Assembly: GCA_044222045.1 (NCBI GenBank)
Contig: JBGAOB010000065.1
Span: 1-18,303, forward strand
Source of the DNA: JBGAMH01 sp044222045
GTDB taxonomy: Bacteria > Eisenbacteria > RBG-16-71-46
Direction of reading: 5' to 3'
Length of the DNA: 18,303 nucleotides
Below are positions 8,123 to 15,950 of this stretch, in pieces. The notes beneath the pieces are model-generated. The model did not search any database, was not told where the DNA came from, and saw only the letters and a program-made list of their open reading frames with translations. The translations under genes were made by a program, and so were the position numbers. How positions within the stretch are numbered: position 1 is the first letter of the stretch; the number at the start of each line of letters is the position of its first letter.

Positions 8123-8141
8123 CCCCATGGGGGCCATGGCC
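8123..8141. repeat. Two adjoining 10-bp palindromes sharing one base
   Basis: CCCCATGGGG (8123-8132) and GGCCATGGCC (8132-8141) lie back to back between the operon terminator and the -35 box of the hppA candidate promoter. The location would suit a regulator-binding site, but this is position only. Confidence 0.35.
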
Positions 8142-8177
8142 GAACGGCCCGGCGGCGGGTGCCGACCGGGCCGTTCG
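8141..8177 (-). terminator. Hairpin ending the cohesin/dockerin operon
   Basis: A 12-bp perfect outer stem (CGAACGGCCCGG with its complement), an unpaired A, and a 4-bp inner stem CGGC/GCCG closing a GGGT loop, beginning 17 bases after the last stop codon of the operon. No good T-tract follows on the minus strand, so termination strength is uncertain. Confidence 0.65.
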
Positions 8178-8194
8178 AGCAGGGCTGCAAGCGC

Positions 8195-8986
8195 TCAGTG
8201 GGTGATCGCGACCCGGCGCAGGCGCGCCTCGCCGCCGGCCTCCAGGCGCACGAAGTAGAGCCCCGGCGGGGCCACCGCGCCGCGCGCATCGCGCAGGTCC
8301 CACGCCCGCTCGTGCATGCCGGCGCCCGCCGGTTCGTCGGCGAGCGTGCGCACCACGCGCCCGTCCACCGACAGCACCGTCAGCCGCACGCGTGCCTCGG
8401 ACCGGGCCAGCGTGAAGCCCAGCCGCGTCACGCCGCGCGCCGGGTTCGGCCACGGCGCGGCCAGCGCGAGCCCGGCCCCTTCGGCGGCCGGGGCGTCCAC
8501 GCCGCCGGTGCGCACGCGCAGGAGGCCGTTCACCACCGACACCGACGGCGAGCCCTCGTTGAACTGCATGGACGAGAGCGTCAGCGGCAGGTCGGTGCCG
8601 AGCGGCGCGTCGGAACGCACCACGACGCGCACGGTCGCCACGTTCGGACTCGCGGACACGAGCGGCGACACACCCGCGGCGGCCGCGGCGGCGAAGCTCG
8701 TGTTCGCGTTCGTGGCCGGCCCGCCCCAGCCGTAGATCCAGCCGTCGCCGGTGAGGAACGACGCCGACTGCACGACGGAGGCGCCGAGGTCGAGCCGCAA
8801 CTGGATGCCGAGGATGCCGAGCCCGGTGGGCCCCGGCGTGACGGTGATCGGCAGGTCCACGGTGCCGCCGGGGGCCACCGTGACGGTGGGCACCGTCACG
8901 GTGAGCACGGCGGCGTGCGTGGTGGAGGCCGCGCCCAACAGCGCGAGCACGGCGAGAGCACGGCGCATCGGGAAGAGCGAGTTCAT
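8195..8986 (-). CDS. Secreted single-cohesin protein with C-terminal FlgD-Ig sorting domain
   Basis: Predicted exported protein of 263 residues. A signal peptide of about 25 residues (LAVLALLGAASTTHA) is followed by one cohesin-like beta-sandwich (about 26-165). This has a GGTVDLPITV strand, the GLGILGIQLRLDL segment and the closing FNEG...NGLLRV strand. It ends with a FlgD-Ig sorting-like domain: PNPARG, VLSVDGRVVRTLADEP, AWDLRDARG, GLYFVRLE. The ATG at 8986 overlaps the restored stop of the upstream cohesin gene (ATGA), so translation is probably coupled. There is no strong Shine-Dalgarno of its own. As the sequence stands, its frame is also entered by read-through from the frameshifted upstream gene. 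Cohesins bind dockerins in known systems, and a dockerin is encoded two genes upstream. Confidence 0.8.
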   Translation of the reverse strand: MNSLFPMRRALAVLALLGAASTTHAAVLTVTVPTVTVAPGGTVDLPITVTPGPTGLGILGIQLRLDLGASVVQSASFLTGDGWIYGWGGPATNANTSFAAAAAAGVSPLVSASPNVATVRVVVRSDAPLGTDLPLTLSSMQFNEGSPSVSVVNGLLRVRTGGVDAPAAEGAGLALAAPWPNPARGVTRLGFTLARSEARVRLTVLSVDGRVVRTLADEPAGAGMHERAWDLRDARGAVAPPGLYFVRLEAGGEARLRRVAITH

Positions 8987-11032
8987 GGCACCACCGCCAG
9001 TTTGCGGGAGAGGGACCGGCCGTTCCATTCGAGTCGCACGAAGTACAGCCCGGGCGGCACGCGCTGGCCGCGCTCGTCGGCCACGTCCCACGCCACCGAC
9101 TGCGCGCCGTCGGCGAGCGGGCCGTCCGCAGCATGCACGCGGCGCCCGTCGGTGCGGCGCCACGGCCAGCCGCACGCCGGTGCGTCCGTCGGGCACCGAG
9201 AACGCGAGCCGCGACGGCCCGCGCACCGGGTTCGGCTCGGGCGGCGCCAGCGCGAACGCGAGCGCTCCCGGCGCCGGTGCGTCCGCCGTGGTGCGCACCT
9301 GGATGACCCCGCTCACGATCTGCGGGATCGGAGCGCCCTCGTTGCAGAGCACGTTCGAGAGCGTGAGCGGGATGTTCGTGTTGTTGGGTGTGCTCGGCGA
9401 CACCGTGAACATCAGCCCGTGCACGGTGGTGCCGTTGTTCGCGAACGCCGCCGATCCGGCCGCCGTCACTTCGACGCGGCCCGCGGACGGCACGCGCGTC
9501 AGCACGTTCGGCGACCACGCGCCCACGAGCCCGGAGTTGGTCGGGATCACGCCGGTCACGTTCGCGGTCGGGAACGTCACCACGTACTGCATCGAGTAGA
9601 TGCCGAGCCCGCCGAGCAGGCGGTCGCTCTCGATCGGCACCATCACCGTGGCGCCGGGCGGGCAGGTGACCGTGCCGAGCGTGGCCTTGAAGTCGTAGAT
9701 CGTCACCAGGCCGCTGATGCCGGTGGCACCCACGTTGTCGACGACCTTCACCTGCGTGACGCCGCCCTTGATCGCGGTGAACAGCCCCGTCGGCGAGATC
9801 GTGCCGAGCGTGGGGTCGAGCACGCTCCACGTGACCGGCGGCGTCACGCTGCCCGACACGGTGAACTGCTGCGTCTGACCCGCGAGCAGCGAGGCCGAGA
9901 ACGGCGACACGTTCAGGGTCGGCAGGCCCGTGATCGTGAGCGAACCGTTCGTGGTGACGGCCGGGAGCACCTCGTTGAACAACGCCTGCGAGACGACCAG
10001 GCCCGTCGACGTGGCCGTGGGGCCGCCCAGGAACCGCACGTAGCACAGCACGCCCGAACCGTTCAGGTCGGAGGTGCCGGCGAAGTCCACGGTGCAGTTG
10101 TCGGCGTTCGCCCCGAACCCGACCGTGCCCCAGCCGTTCAGCAGCGTCCCCGGCGGCGTCTGCACCGACAGTGCCGTGGCGCGGCCCGCGGTGAAGTTCA
10201 GCGTGACCTGGCCCGAGCGGATCCCCAGGCCGGTCAGGCTCGTCACCGTGATCGGCACGTCCACCGTGTTGTTCGCGAACACCGACGTGGTACCGGCCGT
10301 GAGGCCCATGCCGCGCACCTCGATGTCGGCGTCGGTGGTGTCCCGGCGGCCGGCGTTGTCCACCGCGTACACGCGTACGAAGCCCGGGCTCACGCCGGTC
10401 AGCAGGCCGGTGCCGCCGATCGTGGCGATGGCCGGGTTCGTGGTGGCCCAGCTCACCGGGTTCGTCACGGAACCGAACACGGAGAACGCCAGCGTGTTGC
10501 CCCGGATCACCGTGCCGGTGTTCGGGCTGACCGTGATGATCGGCGTGGCATTCACCGTGAGCGTGCCGTTGGACGTCGTGTCCACCGGCGTGCCTTCGTT
10601 GAAGTCCAGCGCCGAGAGTACGAGCGTGCTGGCGGTGGCATTGAGCTGGGTGGGCGAGATGACGAAGCGCACGAACAACATCGCGCCGGAGCCGGAGAGC
10701 GCGTTCGCGCCGGCGGTGGCCACGCGGATGCGGCGGGTCGCGCCGCTCACGATGTCCACGTCGAACGACGCGTCGCTCCAGCCCGCCGCCCCCACGAGGC
10801 CGCCGGCCTCGATCACGTCGGTGGCGGTGACGATGTTGCCGTTGTAGCTGAGGTCGAACTGCAGCGAGCGGATCCCGAGACCGGTCACGTTCGGCACCGA
10901 GATCGGGATGTCCACGGTCTGGCCGGCGAGCCCGGATCCCGAGCCCGTGGTCACCTGCACGGCCCGCGCCGGTGCCGCGGTCACGAGGACCGCGAACACC
11001 AGCGCGAGGCCGGCGACGAAGGGAGTACGCAT
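8195..11032 (-). CDS. Literal reading: 945-residue fusion of the two cohesin proteins caused by the frameshift
   Basis: As the bases stand, the frame opened at 11032 runs without a stop to 8195. It passes out of its natural frame near 9160, through about 55 Arg-rich residues typical of wrong-frame GC-rich DNA (PHRRAPRACCGRPARRRR), and into the single-cohesin gene, including its internal signal peptide (LAVLALLGAAS). A second signal peptide in mid-protein and the loss of the first sorting domain argue that this is not the natural product. If the frameshift is real, the cell would make a four-cohesin chain with one sorting domain at its end. Confidence 0.45.
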   Translation of the reverse strand: MRTPFVAGLALVFAVLVTAAPARAVQVTTGSGSGLAGQTVDIPISVPNVTGLGIRSLQFDLSYNGNIVTATDVIEAGGLVGAAGWSDASFDVDIVSGATRRIRVATAGANALSGSGAMLFVRFVISPTQLNATASTLVLSALDFNEGTPVDTTSNGTLTVNATPIITVSPNTGTVIRGNTLAFSVFGSVTNPVSWATTNPAIATIGGTGLLTGVSPGFVRVYAVDNAGRRDTTDADIEVRGMGLTAGTTSVFANNTVDVPITVTSLTGLGIRSGQVTLNFTAGRATALSVQTPPGTLLNGWGTVGFGANADNCTVDFAGTSDLNGSGVLCYVRFLGGPTATSTGLVVSQALFNEVLPAVTTNGSLTITGLPTLNVSPFSASLLAGQTQQFTVSGSVTPPVTWSVLDPTLGTISPTGLFTAIKGGVTQVKVVDNVGATGISGLVTIYDFKATLGTVTCPPGATVMVPIESDRLLGGLGIYSMQYVVTFPTANVTGVIPTNSGLVGAWSPNVLTRVPSAGRVEVTAAGSAAFANNGTTVHGLMFTVSPSTPNNTNIPLTLSNVLCNEGAPIPQIVSGVIQVRTTADAPAPGALAFALAPPEPNPVRGPSRLAFSVPDGRTGVRLAVAPHRRAPRACCGRPARRRRAVGGVGRGRRARPARAARAVLRATRMERPVPLPQTGGGAMNSLFPMRRALAVLALLGAASTTHAAVLTVTVPTVTVAPGGTVDLPITVTPGPTGLGILGIQLRLDLGASVVQSASFLTGDGWIYGWGGPATNANTSFAAAAAAGVSPLVSASPNVATVRVVVRSDAPLGTDLPLTLSSMQFNEGSPSVSVVNGLLRVRTGGVDAPAAEGAGLALAAPWPNPARGVTRLGFTLARSEARVRLTVLSVDGRVVRTLADEPAGAGMHERAWDLRDARGAVAPPGLYFVRLEAGGEARLRRVAITH
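8983..11032 (-). pseudogene. Three-cohesin scaffold-like secreted protein, frameshifted in its sorting domain
   Basis: Extent of the gene before its frameshift (682 residues when repaired). The signal peptide (1-24, ending APARA) is followed by cohesin-like 1 (about 25-162), a Big2-like Ig domain (about 163-240), cohesin-like 2 (about 241-368), a second Big2-like domain (about 369-445), cohesin-like 3 (about 446-572) and a linker ADAPAPGA. A FlgD-Ig domain then begins with PNPVRG. After Val624 one base too many (CC at 9160-9161 on the plus strand) throws the frame. Dropping it gives VRLAV-RRTDGRRVHA, then SVAWDVADERGQ, GLYFVRLE and stop at 8983-8985. This matches the sister domain downstream residue for residue in spacing, and the gene length (2050 bases) is one over a multiple of three. 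The start at 11032 has GGAGGGAG 6 bases upstream. It resembles a small scaffoldin; the partners are inferred. Confidence 0.8.
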
Positions 11033-11038
11033 GGTCGT

Positions 11039-11046
11039 CTCCCTCC
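11039..11046 (-). promoter_or_regulatory. Shine-Dalgarno GGAGGGAG for the three-cohesin gene
   Basis: It lies 6 bases before the ATG at 11032, within the 16-base gap after the stop of the beta-helix gene. The tight spacing supports one transcript for both genes. Confidence 0.75.
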
Positions 11047-11048
11047 GC

Positions 11049-14000
11049 TCAGCGGACCACGATCAGGCGATGCGTCGCGTCCAGGCTCCGCGTGTGCGCG
11101 CGGACGAAGTACAGCCCCGGACTCACGCTCCGGCCGTGGTCGTCCTCGAGGTTCCAGCTCCAGGCGTGCGGACCCGCGGCGAGCGTGCCCTCGGCGAGCG
11201 TACGCACCGTGCGACCGGCCACGTCCATCACGCGCACGGACACCGGCGACGACGCGTCGTCCGCCGAGATCGACAGCTGCACGCGCGACGGCCCGCGCGC
11301 CGGGTTCGGCGACGGGGGAGCGAACGCGGTGCGCACCGGCGCGGCCGGCGTCGCCGGCGAGCCGATGGCCTGCTGTTCGTTCACGCGCGCCGACGTCACG
11401 CGCGGCGCCACGAAGGCGCCATCACCCGCGGCGAATCGCAGTACCGCCACCTCGCCGGAGCCGATGCCCTCGGCGGACGCCAGCGCGATGCGTGCCGTTC
11501 CGGCCGCGGCGCGTTCGGCGTGCTCGAGTCCCACCGACTCCACGGACTTCAGCGCCTCGGCCGCGCCTCCTTCGAGCGTGAGGTCCACGCCGAAGACGGG
11601 CGCGGTGCCGTTCACGCGCACCGGCACCAGCCACGACTCGCCGTCGCGCCGTGCTTCGCCGAGTGCGACGTCGAACGTGCCCTGCGCGCGCTCGATCGCC
11701 CGCAGCACGGCGGGTTCCGGTGCGCGGCCGGACTTGTTGTTCGAAACGGGGAAGCTCGGAATGAGGCCGGCCACCCACTGCAGGATCAGCGAGGCGTCGA
11801 ACGAGCTCACGCCCGCGGTGCCGGAGACGTCGCCCACGAGCAGCTGCAGCGGCGACAGGCTGATCGACGACACCACGTACTGCAGCACGAGCGAAGCGTC
11901 GTACGCGAGGACGCGCCCGTTCAGGCTCACGTCACCGATCAACGGGTTCACGATGCCCGTGGTGGCGAACGGCACGTAGTCCACGTGGTTCGTCACCACG
12001 TCGCCCGAGCCCAGGTTCGTCCCGATGCCGCACAGGTCCGCGGTGGCGCTCACGTCGCTCGGGCCGTTCGCCGCGCCCCACCAGCAGCCCTCGGCGCTGA
12101 TGCAGAACGACGCGCCCACGTTCTCGATGCCGTAGTTCGTGTTCGCGTAGATCGTGCAGCCGCGCACGAGCGGGTTGCTCGCGCCCTCGGCCCGGATGCC
12201 GGAAGCGTTCAGCTGCACGATGCAGGAATCGATCGTCGGAGCGGAGTTCACGCAGCGGATGCCGTAGCTCGCGTAGCGGATCACGCAGTTCCGGAAGTTG
12301 CACTGCGGGTCGATCGCCGTGCCGTCCACCTGCAGGTAGCTCCAGTTGCCCACGGACGGAGTGGTCGCCGTGCTGTCGTTGTTCGTGTCGCCGCCGTAGT
12401 AGTCGTCGCGGTAGCTCGTGAACACGATCAGGCTCTCGGGATCGGTGCGGCCGATCGCCTGGATCGCGCGCTGCGCGTTGATGAGCCCACCGTTCATCTT
12501 CACGATCACGCCCGGCTGCATCGTCAGCGTGGCGCCGAGGCCGATGGTCATGGTGCCGGCGAGGTAGTAGGGCATGTTGTTGCGGCCGGACACGGGGCGG
12601 ATCTTCCACAACACGTCCTGGGCGATGTTCTCGCCGAACACCCCGATCGCGGTGGCCCAGTTCTTCAGGAACTGGCAGTTCGTGAACACCGGCTCGCTCA
12701 CGAGCGAGATCGTGACCGGCGGGGCGTTGCTCGTGGAGTCCATGAAGCAGTTCACGAACGTGGGCGTCGACGCGCCTTCCACGAACACGGCGCCACTGTA
12801 CGCGGAGGCGAAGCGGCAGTTCGTCACGGTCTGCCCGGCGTTGACGAAGTCGAGCATGGCGTAACCGGGATAGCCGCCGTAACGGAACACGCAGTTGTCG
12901 ATCACGCTGGCGACGTCGTTGCTGACGCCGGAGAACGTGATGCCGTACCACTGGCCCGGCGCGGGCTGCGTGAGCGCACCGTCACCGCGCACGTCCTGGC
13001 CGAACGCGTCGTCGGCCGACGAGGTGAACACGATCAGGCTGTCGGGCTTGCCGTCGGCGACCAGCGTGCCGTCGATCTGGATGTAGCCGCCGATCGGGTC
13101 CCCCGAGCTGACGCGGCCGAACTTCATCACGACGCCCGGTGCGATCGTCCACTTGGCGCCGAACGCGATCGTGATGGTGCCCGTGGGGGCGTAGTTGATG
13201 TTCGAGTACCCGCCGATCGAGCGCACGCCCGTGCGCACGTCCTGCGCGATCGTCTCGGACAGGATGCCGTAGGCCAGGTACTGGTTGTTCGCGAACGTGA
13301 TGTTGGCGAACGTCGGATTGCTCACGAGCGACGCCACGATCGGCAGCTGCGTGCAGTTGAGGATGTTCGTGGAGTCGACGCTCGGCGCGGAGTTGCCGGC
13401 GAACGTGAACGCGGTGCCGTTCTGGAAGAATTCCAGGCGCGCCAGCTTCGGGCTGGCGCTCGCGGTCTCGATCACGCCCGACGTGTTGCTGTTGCCGCCG
13501 AACTGGAACAGCACGTTGCGAACGATGCACTGCGCATCCACGGCCGTGTCCTCGAACTTGAGCTGGCCCCAGTCGCCGGTCTGCGGCGTGCTGGCATCGT
13601 TCGGGGTGGTGTCGCCGCCGTAGATCGGGTTGTCGTCGCGACGCGACGTGAAGATCACGCGCCCGGTCGTGCCGTTGGAGCCGACCACGTTCAGCGCGCC
13701 GAACACGTCGAAGACCGGGAAGCTGCTCGTCGGCTTGAGCACGACCTGCGGATCGACGGTCATCGTCACGCCCGCCGGCACCGTGATCGTACCGGTGGGG
13801 AGGTACGCGAACGTGGGAGTGCCCACGCCCGGTCGGTACTTCAGGCGCGCGTTGCCGGACAGGGTCTCGTAGATCAGTGCGATCGCGTTGTAGACGTTCG
13901 TCGAATAGACGTTGTTCGTGGCGATGTTCGGGTCGGACTGCACCGACATCACGATCGGGGCGTAGTTGCAGTTGTTGATGTCGCACGTGCCGATCGGGCC

Positions 14001-15788
14001 GTTCGAATCGCCGTCGAAGCGCACGCCGTAGTTGCTGCGCGAAATGAAGCAGTTCGAGATCGGGGCGGCGCAGCTCGTGAGCCACAGGCTCGACGGCCAC
14101 GGGTTGCCCGGATCGTACGAACCGTACGTGAAGCGGCATTGGTCGATCACGCTGAGCCCGTCGTTCGTGGTTCCCGTCAGGCGGACATAGCTCCAGTTGC
14201 CGACGCCGGGGGCCGTGATCGAGCCGTCGCCGTTCGTGTCGGGAGGATTGCCGTACAGGTCGTCCCGCTCGGACGTGAACACGATCAGGCTCTCGGGCTT
14301 CGCATCCGCGATCAGCGCGCCGTCGATCAGGATGCCGCCGCCGAAGAGCTGGTTCTTCACGACGACGCCCGGGTCGATGCGCAGCACGTTCGGGCTCAGC
14401 ATGTGGAGCTGCCCGTTCATCAGGTAGTACGTGATGTTCGTGTAGCCGGCGATGTTCCGCACCGCCAGTCGCGAATCGGCGGCCACATTCTCACCCTGGA
14501 TGCCGAGCGCCGTGACGGCATTCGCGAGGAAGCTGATGTTCGTGAACGTGGGATTGGCGGAAACCGACATCAGGATGGGCGTCGACGAGCTGTTGTTGAT
14601 CGCCACGTTCGAGATGACGGGGTTCGCCACGCCGAAGATGGCCAATCCGTGCGCCGCCTCGCTCAGGATGCTGTTCGACACGGGGATCGCGGTGTTGTCG
14701 GACTCGATCATGCCCTGCGTGGCGGAGTTCGTGCCGAACCGCAGGCGCACGCGGGAGATCGAGCCGGTGCCGGTGGAGCTGAAGACGATCCGGTTCCAGT
14801 CGCCGCGATTGGGCGCGGTGATCGAGCCGTTGTTGTTCGTGTCGGGCGGGTTGCCGAAGTTGTCGTCGTTGATCGACGTGACCACGATCGTGTCGCCCAC
14901 CGCGGCCGTGCCGTTCATGTTCAGCGTGCCGTTCACGGAAATCACGTAGCCGCCGAGCGGCTTGATCACCACGCCGGGATTGATCGTCAGCGTGACGCCG
15001 GGATTCACCGTGAGCGAGCTCAGCAGCACGTACGTGACGTTGCCGATCGGGTTCGCGCCCACGGTGGCTCCGCGCCGGGGCAGCGTGGCGTTGCTCGTCA
15101 GCGTGCCGCCGCGCAGGCCGAACGCGTCGTAGCCGTTGTTCGCGCTCGAGAACACGAGGCTGGAGAACACCGGGGCGGCGGTGAAGTCGAGCACGATCGG
15201 CGTCTGCGTGGACGCCTCGATGCTGGTGTTCACCAGAACGGGCGCCGCCGTACCGGAGCAGTCCACGCCGTAGTAGCCGCGCCGCACGAACGAGTTGCTC
15301 ACCGTGTCGCTGGCGCTCGTGAACGTGAGGATGGCGCCGTTGCCGTAGCCGCCGAACCGCAGGTCGCAGTAGTCGAGGCGGCTGCCGAAGTCCGGGCTCG
15401 CGTCGGGCCACGTCAGGCCGGCCCAGTCGTTCGTGGCCGGCTGGGTGATGTTGCCGTCACCGTTCGTGTCGCCGCCCAGGTTGTCGTCCTTGATGGACGT
15501 GAAATAGACGTTCTGCCCGGGGGTGCCGATGCACTTGAGGTTGCCGTTGATCGTCAGGCCGCGGCCGGCGTCGAACTTCACGATCACGCCCGGCTGGATG
15601 TTCAGCGTGACGCCGGCGTTCACCGCGATCGAGTTGCGCACCCAGAAGACCGTGCCGACGACGCTGCCGGTCGGCCCCCAGCTCGTGTTGCTCGCGATGC
15701 TGCTCGTGATCTGGACGACCTGGGCGTGAACGGGAGTCGCGAGCAGGATCGCCGTCGCGACACCAAGGAACAGTCGCCGAACGGACAT
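11049..15788 (-). CDS. Giant secreted beta-helix repeat protein with dockerin, cohesin-like and sorting domains
   Basis: Predicted exported surface protein of 1579 residues. The signal peptide is 1-22 (ending TPVHA). Six repeats of about 201-209 residues follow, each with a hydrophobic PGVxVK strand, a turn of the type FTSxxDDxxGGDTNGDGxxT, and Asn-rich right-handed beta-helix coils (NCxF, YGI). A capping segment has ISAEGCWWG. A type-I-like dockerin (about 1284-1343) has two F-hand copies: DVSLNGRVLAYD, with a good calcium loop, and DVSGTAGVSSFD, with a degenerate one. Then come a compact cohesin-like domain (about 1367-1485) and a FlgD-Ig sorting domain (PNPARGPSRV, VMDVAGRTVRTLAEG, GLYFVRAH). 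The start at 15788 has GGAGG 6 bases upstream. First gene of the operon with two cohesin genes. Whether it is an enzyme (pectate-lyase-like folds) or purely an adhesin or structural protein cannot be told, as no catalytic signature is evident. Confidence 0.93.
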   Translation of the reverse strand: MSVRRLFLGVATAILLATPVHAQVVQITSSIASNTSWGPTGSVVGTVFWVRNSIAVNAGVTLNIQPGVIVKFDAGRGLTINGNLKCIGTPGQNVYFTSIKDDNLGGDTNGDGNITQPATNDWAGLTWPDASPDFGSRLDYCDLRFGGYGNGAILTFTSASDTVSNSFVRRGYYGVDCSGTAAPVLVNTSIEASTQTPIVLDFTAAPVFSSLVFSSANNGYDAFGLRGGTLTSNATLPRRGATVGANPIGNVTYVLLSSLTVNPGVTLTINPGVVIKPLGGYVISVNGTLNMNGTAAVGDTIVVTSINDDNFGNPPDTNNNGSITAPNRGDWNRIVFSSTGTGSISRVRLRFGTNSATQGMIESDNTAIPVSNSILSEAAHGLAIFGVANPVISNVAINNSSSTPILMSVSANPTFTNISFLANAVTALGIQGENVAADSRLAVRNIAGYTNITYYLMNGQLHMLSPNVLRIDPGVVVKNQLFGGGILIDGALIADAKPESLIVFTSERDDLYGNPPDTNGDGSITAPGVGNWSYVRLTGTTNDGLSVIDQCRFTYGSYDPGNPWPSSLWLTSCAAPISNCFISRSNYGVRFDGDSNGPIGTCDINNCNYAPIVMSVQSDPNIATNNVYSTNVYNAIALIYETLSGNARLKYRPGVGTPTFAYLPTGTITVPAGVTMTVDPQVVLKPTSSFPVFDVFGALNVVGSNGTTGRVIFTSRRDDNPIYGGDTTPNDASTPQTGDWGQLKFEDTAVDAQCIVRNVLFQFGGNSNTSGVIETASASPKLARLEFFQNGTAFTFAGNSAPSVDSTNILNCTQLPIVASLVSNPTFANITFANNQYLAYGILSETIAQDVRTGVRSIGGYSNINYAPTGTITIAFGAKWTIAPGVVMKFGRVSSGDPIGGYIQIDGTLVADGKPDSLIVFTSSADDAFGQDVRGDGALTQPAPGQWYGITFSGVSNDVASVIDNCVFRYGGYPGYAMLDFVNAGQTVTNCRFASAYSGAVFVEGASTPTFVNCFMDSTSNAPPVTISLVSEPVFTNCQFLKNWATAIGVFGENIAQDVLWKIRPVSGRNNMPYYLAGTMTIGLGATLTMQPGVIVKMNGGLINAQRAIQAIGRTDPESLIVFTSYRDDYYGGDTNNDSTATTPSVGNWSYLQVDGTAIDPQCNFRNCVIRYASYGIRCVNSAPTIDSCIVQLNASGIRAEGASNPLVRGCTIYANTNYGIENVGASFCISAEGCWWGAANGPSDVSATADLCGIGTNLGSGDVVTNHVDYVPFATTGIVNPLIGDVSLNGRVLAYDASLVLQYVVSSISLSPLQLLVGDVSGTAGVSSFDASLILQWVAGLIPSFPVSNNKSGRAPEPAVLRAIERAQGTFDVALGEARRDGESWLVPVRVNGTAPVFGVDLTLEGGAAEALKSVESVGLEHAERAAAGTARIALASAEGIGSGEVAVLRFAAGDGAFVAPRVTSARVNEQQAIGSPATPAAPVRTAFAPPSPNPARGPSRVQLSISADDASSPVSVRVMDVAGRTVRTLAEGTLAAGPHAWSWNLEDDHGRSVSPGLYFVRAHTRSLDATHRLIVVR
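11761..11940 (-). other. Dockerin domain within the beta-helix protein
   Basis: Two duplicated F-hand segments, each ending D-A-S-L-x-L-Q-(Y/W)-V. In the first, positions 1, 3, 5, 6 and 12 of the loop are D, S, N, G and D, a fair type-I calcium loop. The second (DVSGTAGVSSFD) keeps D1, S3 and D12 but has Thr at 5 and Gly shifted. In cellulosomes, dockerins bind cohesins, and cohesins are encoded in the next two genes. Confidence 0.8.
11955..15632 (-). repeat. Six-fold beta-helix repeat, about 600-630 bp per unit
   Basis: The FTS/VTS-x-x-DD turns of the six units begin at 15503, 14882, 14279, 13652, 13028 and 12422, giving periods of 621, 603, 627, 624 and 606 bp, all whole codons. Each unit opens with a GVTLxIxPGVVxK strand. 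Calcium-loop-like DTNGDG is good in units 1 and 3, close in 2 (DTNNNG), and altered in 4 (DTTPND), 5 (DVRGDG) and 6 (DTNNDS). Short stretches are nearly identical in DNA, for example AACACGATCAGGCT in units 3, 5 and 6, consistent with duplication. Confidence 0.9.
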
Positions 15789-15794
15789 GAGGAG

Positions 15795-15799
15795 CCTCC
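15795..15799 (-). promoter_or_regulatory. Shine-Dalgarno GGAGG deciding the start of the beta-helix gene
   Basis: It lies 6 bases before the ATG at 15788, which begins a clean signal peptide. The open frame continues upstream to 15929, but that extension is Pro/Arg-rich and precedes the signal peptide, so it is rejected. Confidence 0.75.
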
Positions 15800-15900
15800 G
15801 GGGAACGGGTGGATCTCGGACGGGGGGAACCGCGGGACATTCTGGTCTTCGGCTGGCCGGAGGGCATGGAAATTCTCGCCCGCGTCCGGCCGGACACCCT

Positions 15901-15925
15901 TGAAACGCCGGTCGGGTCGGTTTCA
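15901..15925. promoter_or_regulatory. Inverted repeat TGAAAC-N13-GTTTCA upstream of the operon
   Basis: A 6-bp AT-containing inverted repeat in an otherwise GC-rich gap, 113 bases before the beta-helix start codon. A palindrome GTCCGGCCGGAC (15884-15895) lies beside it. Either could be an operator, but I see no convincing -35/-10 pair for this operon in the 229-base gap (15789-16017). Confidence 0.3.
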
Positions 15926-15950
15926 GCACGGGAAATCTGCAACAAGGCGT

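Noticed and set aside
9155..9166. Programmed ribosomal frameshift as the reason for the frame change
   Set aside because: No slippery heptamer or obvious stimulatory structure is seen at the site. A one-base indel or sequencing error is simpler.
7938..10046. Upstream extension of the hppA frame antisense to nothing but out of frame with the cohesin genes
   Set aside because: It is the third frame of the cohesin genes. hppA has a clear ATG with GAGGAG at the proper distance at 7937.
8195..15788. A true cellulosome cluster
   Set aside because: No glycoside hydrolase, carbohydrate-binding module or S-layer anchor is present. Only the cohesin and dockerin modules recall that system.
15789..15929. 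N-terminal extension of the beta-helix protein
   Set aside because: Pro/Arg-rich and upstream of both a good ribosome binding site and the signal peptide.
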